From Candidatus Rifleibacteriota bacterium (GTDB lineage: Bacteria; Muiribacteriota; Ozemobacteria; Ozemobacterales; Ozemobacteraceae), in the NCBI GenBank assembly GCA_015232575.1, contig JADFZL010000012.1:1-64000 (forward strand): a DNA stretch of 64,000 bases. The letters are read 5' to 3'. The position numbers and the translations under genes are program-made. Shown here one piece after another: positions 61,760 to 64,000 of the stretch (positions are counted from its first letter, which is position 1; every line of letters begins with the position of its first letter). A model generated the notes under the pieces. That model was not told the origin of the DNA and did not search any database. It was given only the letters and a program-made list of their open reading frames with translations.

Positions 61760-63102
61760 AATATACCTCTATTTGCAATCTGAAAAATTTTGTCGAATCA
61801 GAAGTATCAATTGCCGGATGGCTCTACAACAAGCGTTCATCAGGAAAAGTGCGTTTTGTAATAATCCGCGACGGCACCGGATTATGCCAGGCAACAGCCT
61901 TCAAACCTGATGTCGATCCGCAGGTTTTTGACCTTTGCGACAAACTGGACCAGGAAACATCAGTTGAAATCCGCGGAATTGTCAGAAAAGATGACCGCGC
62001 CCCGGGCGGATTTGAACTCAGTCTCAAACACATTGCCCTGATCGGCGAAAGCAAGGAATATCCGATTTCGCCCAAAGAACACGGCACAGCATTCCTTATG
62101 GAAAACCGCCATCTGTGGCTGAGATCTTCAAGACAGAATGCAATCCTCAAAGTGCGCCACCAGGTAATCAAAGCCGTTCGCGACTTCTTTGATGATCGCG
62201 GTTTCACTCTGTGTGATACTCCGATTCTCACCGCCAATGCCTGCGAAGGAACAACTACTCTTTTCGAAACAGATTACTTCGGACAGAAAGCCTATTTATC
62301 ACAAAGTGGTCAATTGTACAATGAAGCCACAGCAATGGCATTTGGCAAAGTCTACTGTTTCGGACCGACTTTCCGTGCTGAAAAAAGTAAGACCAGAAGA
62401 CATCTTACCGAATTCTGGATGGTAGAACCGGAAGTCGCATTCATGGATCTTGAGGGAAACATGGATCTGGCAGAAGAATTTGTAGAATTTGTTGTCGGAA
62501 GAGTTGTCGAAAAATGCCAGAATGAATTGAAAGTTCTGGAAAGAGATATCACAAAACTTCAGAGTGTTAAGCGACCATTCCCCAGACTCAGTTATGCTGA
62601 TGCTCAAAAATACCTTACTGAAAAGAAAGCTGAATTTGCTGCATCAGACGATCCTGAAAAGCAGAAACTTGCCGAAGACATCATGAAAAATGGACCCGGC
62701 GACGATCTTGGCGCTGCTGACGAAACTGCAATTGGCATGGGACACGACCGACCGGTTCTTGTACACAGATATCCGGCCGCAGTAAAAGCTTTCTACATGA
62801 AAGCCGACCCGGCAAACCCAGACTATGCACTCTGTGTAGATGTCATAGCTCCGGAAGGCGTTGGTGAAATTATCGGCGGCGGACAGCGCGAAGAAAGCCT
62901 TGAAGTTCTTGAAAACAAGATTAAATCACATGGTTTACCGCTCGAAGCTTTCAAATGGTATCTCGATATTCGAAGATACGGTTCTGTACCACACTCAGGA
63001 TTCGGAATGGGAGTTGAAAGAATGGTGGCATGGATGACAGGAACTCACCACGTCCGCGAAACAATTCCATTCCCAAGACTCATGGATTCAATCTGGCCGT
63101 AA
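61756..63102 (+). CDS. asnS: Asparaginyl-tRNA synthetase
   Basis: The ATG at 61756 is preferred to 61729 because AAGGAAAAG precedes it and it overlaps the previous stop by four bases. The 448-residue product is a class II synthetase: an N-terminal OB anticodon-binding domain (SEVSIAGWLYNKRSSGKVRF), motif 2 in FGPTFRAEKSKTRRHLTEFW, a catalytic core including EIIGGGQREESLEVLENKI, and motif 3 GFGMGVERMVAWMTG. It charges tRNA-Asn with asparagine in the cytoplasm. Asn-type rather than Asp-type is judged from overall sequence feel and length. It is followed by a terminator. Confidence 0.93.
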   Translation: MKYTSICNLKNFVESEVSIAGWLYNKRSSGKVRFVIIRDGTGLCQATAFKPDVDPQVFDLCDKLDQETSVEIRGIVRKDDRAPGGFELSLKHIALIGESKEYPISPKEHGTAFLMENRHLWLRSSRQNAILKVRHQVIKAVRDFFDDRGFTLCDTPILTANACEGTTTLFETDYFGQKAYLSQSGQLYNEATAMAFGKVYCFGPTFRAEKSKTRRHLTEFWMVEPEVAFMDLEGNMDLAEEFVEFVVGRVVEKCQNELKVLERDITKLQSVKRPFPRLSYADAQKYLTEKKAEFAASDDPEKQKLAEDIMKNGPGDDLGAADETAIGMGHDRPVLVHRYPAAVKAFYMKADPANPDYALCVDVIAPEGVGEIIGGGQREESLEVLENKIKSHGLPLEAFKWYLDIRRYGSVPHSGFGMGVERMVAWMTGTHHVRETIPFPRLMDSIWP

Positions 63103-63132
63103 CTGTTATATATACAACAATTATTAGACAAG

Positions 63133-63190
63133 GAGTCATAAATTTTTCAGAACAAAAAAACATTTCTCTGAAATTTGTATGACTCTTTTA
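63133..63190 (+). terminator. Rho-independent terminator after asnS
   Basis: GAGTCATAAATTTTTCAGA (63133-63151) pairs with TCTGAAATTTGTATGACTC (63167-63185) in a stem of about 19 bp with small mismatches, followed by TTTT. It lies 30 bases after the asnS stop. Confidence 0.8.
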
Positions 63191-63255
63191 TTTAAATTTG
63201 GTATATCTTGATTTTCGATAAATTAGTTTCCATTAAACTCAGTAAGGAGCATTAG

Positions 63256-64000
63256 ATGAAATCTATTCGAAATTTCGTGGTTGTTCCAAGGCTTCCCGAA
63301 AAACTTGCACGCTTGAAAGAAATTGCATTTAACCTCTGGTGGTGCTGGAACCCTGATGCATTGCAGTTATTCAGACGACTTGATACTGTTGCATGGGAAA
63401 ACTGCTATCACAACCCTGTCAAGATGCTCGGAAACATTCCGCAGGAAAAACTTGAAGCTTTCTCTAACGATGAAGGTTTTCTGGCACAACTCGACAGAGT
63501 ATATACCGCATTCAGACACTACATGAATGACAAACAAACCTGGTACTCAAAAAAATATGGTTTTTCTGAAAAACCAGTTATTGCTTATTTTTCTGCAGAA
63601 TTTGGAATAGCAGAAAGTGTTCCGATTTACTCAGGCGGTCTGGGAATGCTTGCAGGCGACCACCTCAAATCGGCATCTGACCTTGGTCTGCCACTTGTCG
63701 GCATAGGCATGTTGTACAGAGTTGGTTATTTTCAGCAGTATCTTAATGCCGCCGGCTGGCAGCAGGAAAGATATCCGGCAAACGATTTCTTCAATATGCC
63801 CATTGAAATGGTGCGTAATGAAAAAGGCGACCCACTGACTGTAACAATTCAGTTCCCGGAAAGAACGCTTTACATCCAGATCTGGCGCATAGAAGTCGGA
63901 AGAGTAACTCTTCTTGCACTTGACACCGATACTCCTCTCAACTCTCCGCATGATCGAAAAATCACCGGTGAGCTCTACGGCGGAGATATTGAAACAAGAA
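63256..64000 (+). CDS. Alpha-glucan phosphorylase, N-terminal part (cut by window edge)
   Basis: The frame begins at ATG 63256 with AAGGAG six bases upstream and stays open to the edge (248 codons). It reads KEIAFNLWWCWNPDALQLFR, then VIAYFSAEFGIAESVPIYSG and GGLGMLAGDHLKSASDLGLP, a block characteristic of the Thermotoga/archaeal-type glucan phosphorylases (GT35). The enzyme would release glucose-1-phosphate from alpha-1,4-glucan using phosphate and PLP. The PLP lysine and active site lie outside the window. It fits with GH31 in alpha-glucan use or glycogen turnover. Confidence 0.92.
   Translation, partial: MKSIRNFVVVPRLPEKLARLKEIAFNLWWCWNPDALQLFRRLDTVAWENCYHNPVKMLGNIPQEKLEAFSNDEGFLAQLDRVYTAFRHYMNDKQTWYSKKYGFSEKPVIAYFSAEFGIAESVPIYSGGLGMLAGDHLKSASDLGLPLVGIGMLYRVGYFQQYLNAAGWQQERYPANDFFNMPIEMVRNEKGDPLTVTIQFPERTLYIQIWRIEVGRVTLLALDTDTPLNSPHDRKITGELYGGDIETR

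Noticed and set aside
1..64000. tRNA or rRNA genes
   Set aside because: I looked for the T-loop and anticodon-arm patterns and saw none convincing; a covariance search would be needed to be certain.

Overview
The window most likely comes from a Gram-negative bacterium of a poorly sampled lineage. It encodes a TonB-dependent outer-membrane receptor, a complete RND tripartite efflux operon (TolC-like, adaptor, pump), several lipoproteins and a ten-haem periplasmic cytochrome c. The mix of housekeeping genes (asnS, ssb, Trm112, glucan phosphorylase) with large repeat-rich secreted proteins and many dispersed short repeats would fit candidate phyla such as Riflebacteria. That placement is a guess from gene style, not a phylogenetic result.

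Left part (1-14.7 kb). A gene running off the edge and two decayed gene remnants flank a DUF4105/Lnb-like exported protein. Three tandem minus-strand paralogous lipoproteins follow, each with a carboxypeptidase-regulatory-like domain, FnIII domains and a right-handed beta-helix. Then come a PLP aminotransferase, a TonB receptor and an unrecognised exported protein.

Defence and accessory island (14.7-38.4 kb, almost entirely minus strand). In coordinate order it holds: an AAA ATPase paired with a subtilisin-like protease that is split at a nine-base T tract; a PD-(D/E)XK-like nuclease; a doubly frameshifted AlbA_2/RecG-like gene; a RhuM-family gene; three putative integron attC sites separating single-gene cassettes with no integrase in sight (a CALIN-like cluster); a Lit/M48-like metallopeptidase; a complete ABC-three-component (ABC-3C) operon whose metallophosphoesterase is a separate protein; an HNH nuclease; a frameshifted Eco57I-type methylase; and a graveyard of fused pieces of helicase, KilA-N and HsdM. 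A toxin-antitoxin remnant with an intact antitoxin and a truncated PIN toxin closes the island. Much of the island is damaged. The ABC-3C operon looks intact.

Right part (38.4-64 kb). An ATP-cone/uridine-kinase-like enzyme overlaps a CHAD protein. Two arrays of 77-bp units, each unit able to form three hairpins, flank a pair of single-span membrane proteins. These are followed by a small four-helix membrane protein, the decahaem cytochrome, SSB, a small exported protein, an EF-hand lipoprotein with a 15-residue tandem repeat, a GH31 alpha-glucosidase, a Thr-rich repeat lipoprotein, an HD-domain hydrolase, a zincin, a DnaB-like ATPase with an altered Walker A, the MarR-TolC-adaptor-RND operon, and a housekeeping run (Trm112, TIM-barrel isomerase, asnS, glucan phosphorylase) cut by the right edge. 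GH31 and the phosphorylase together suggest alpha-glucan use. The cytochrome suggests respiratory or extracellular electron transfer.
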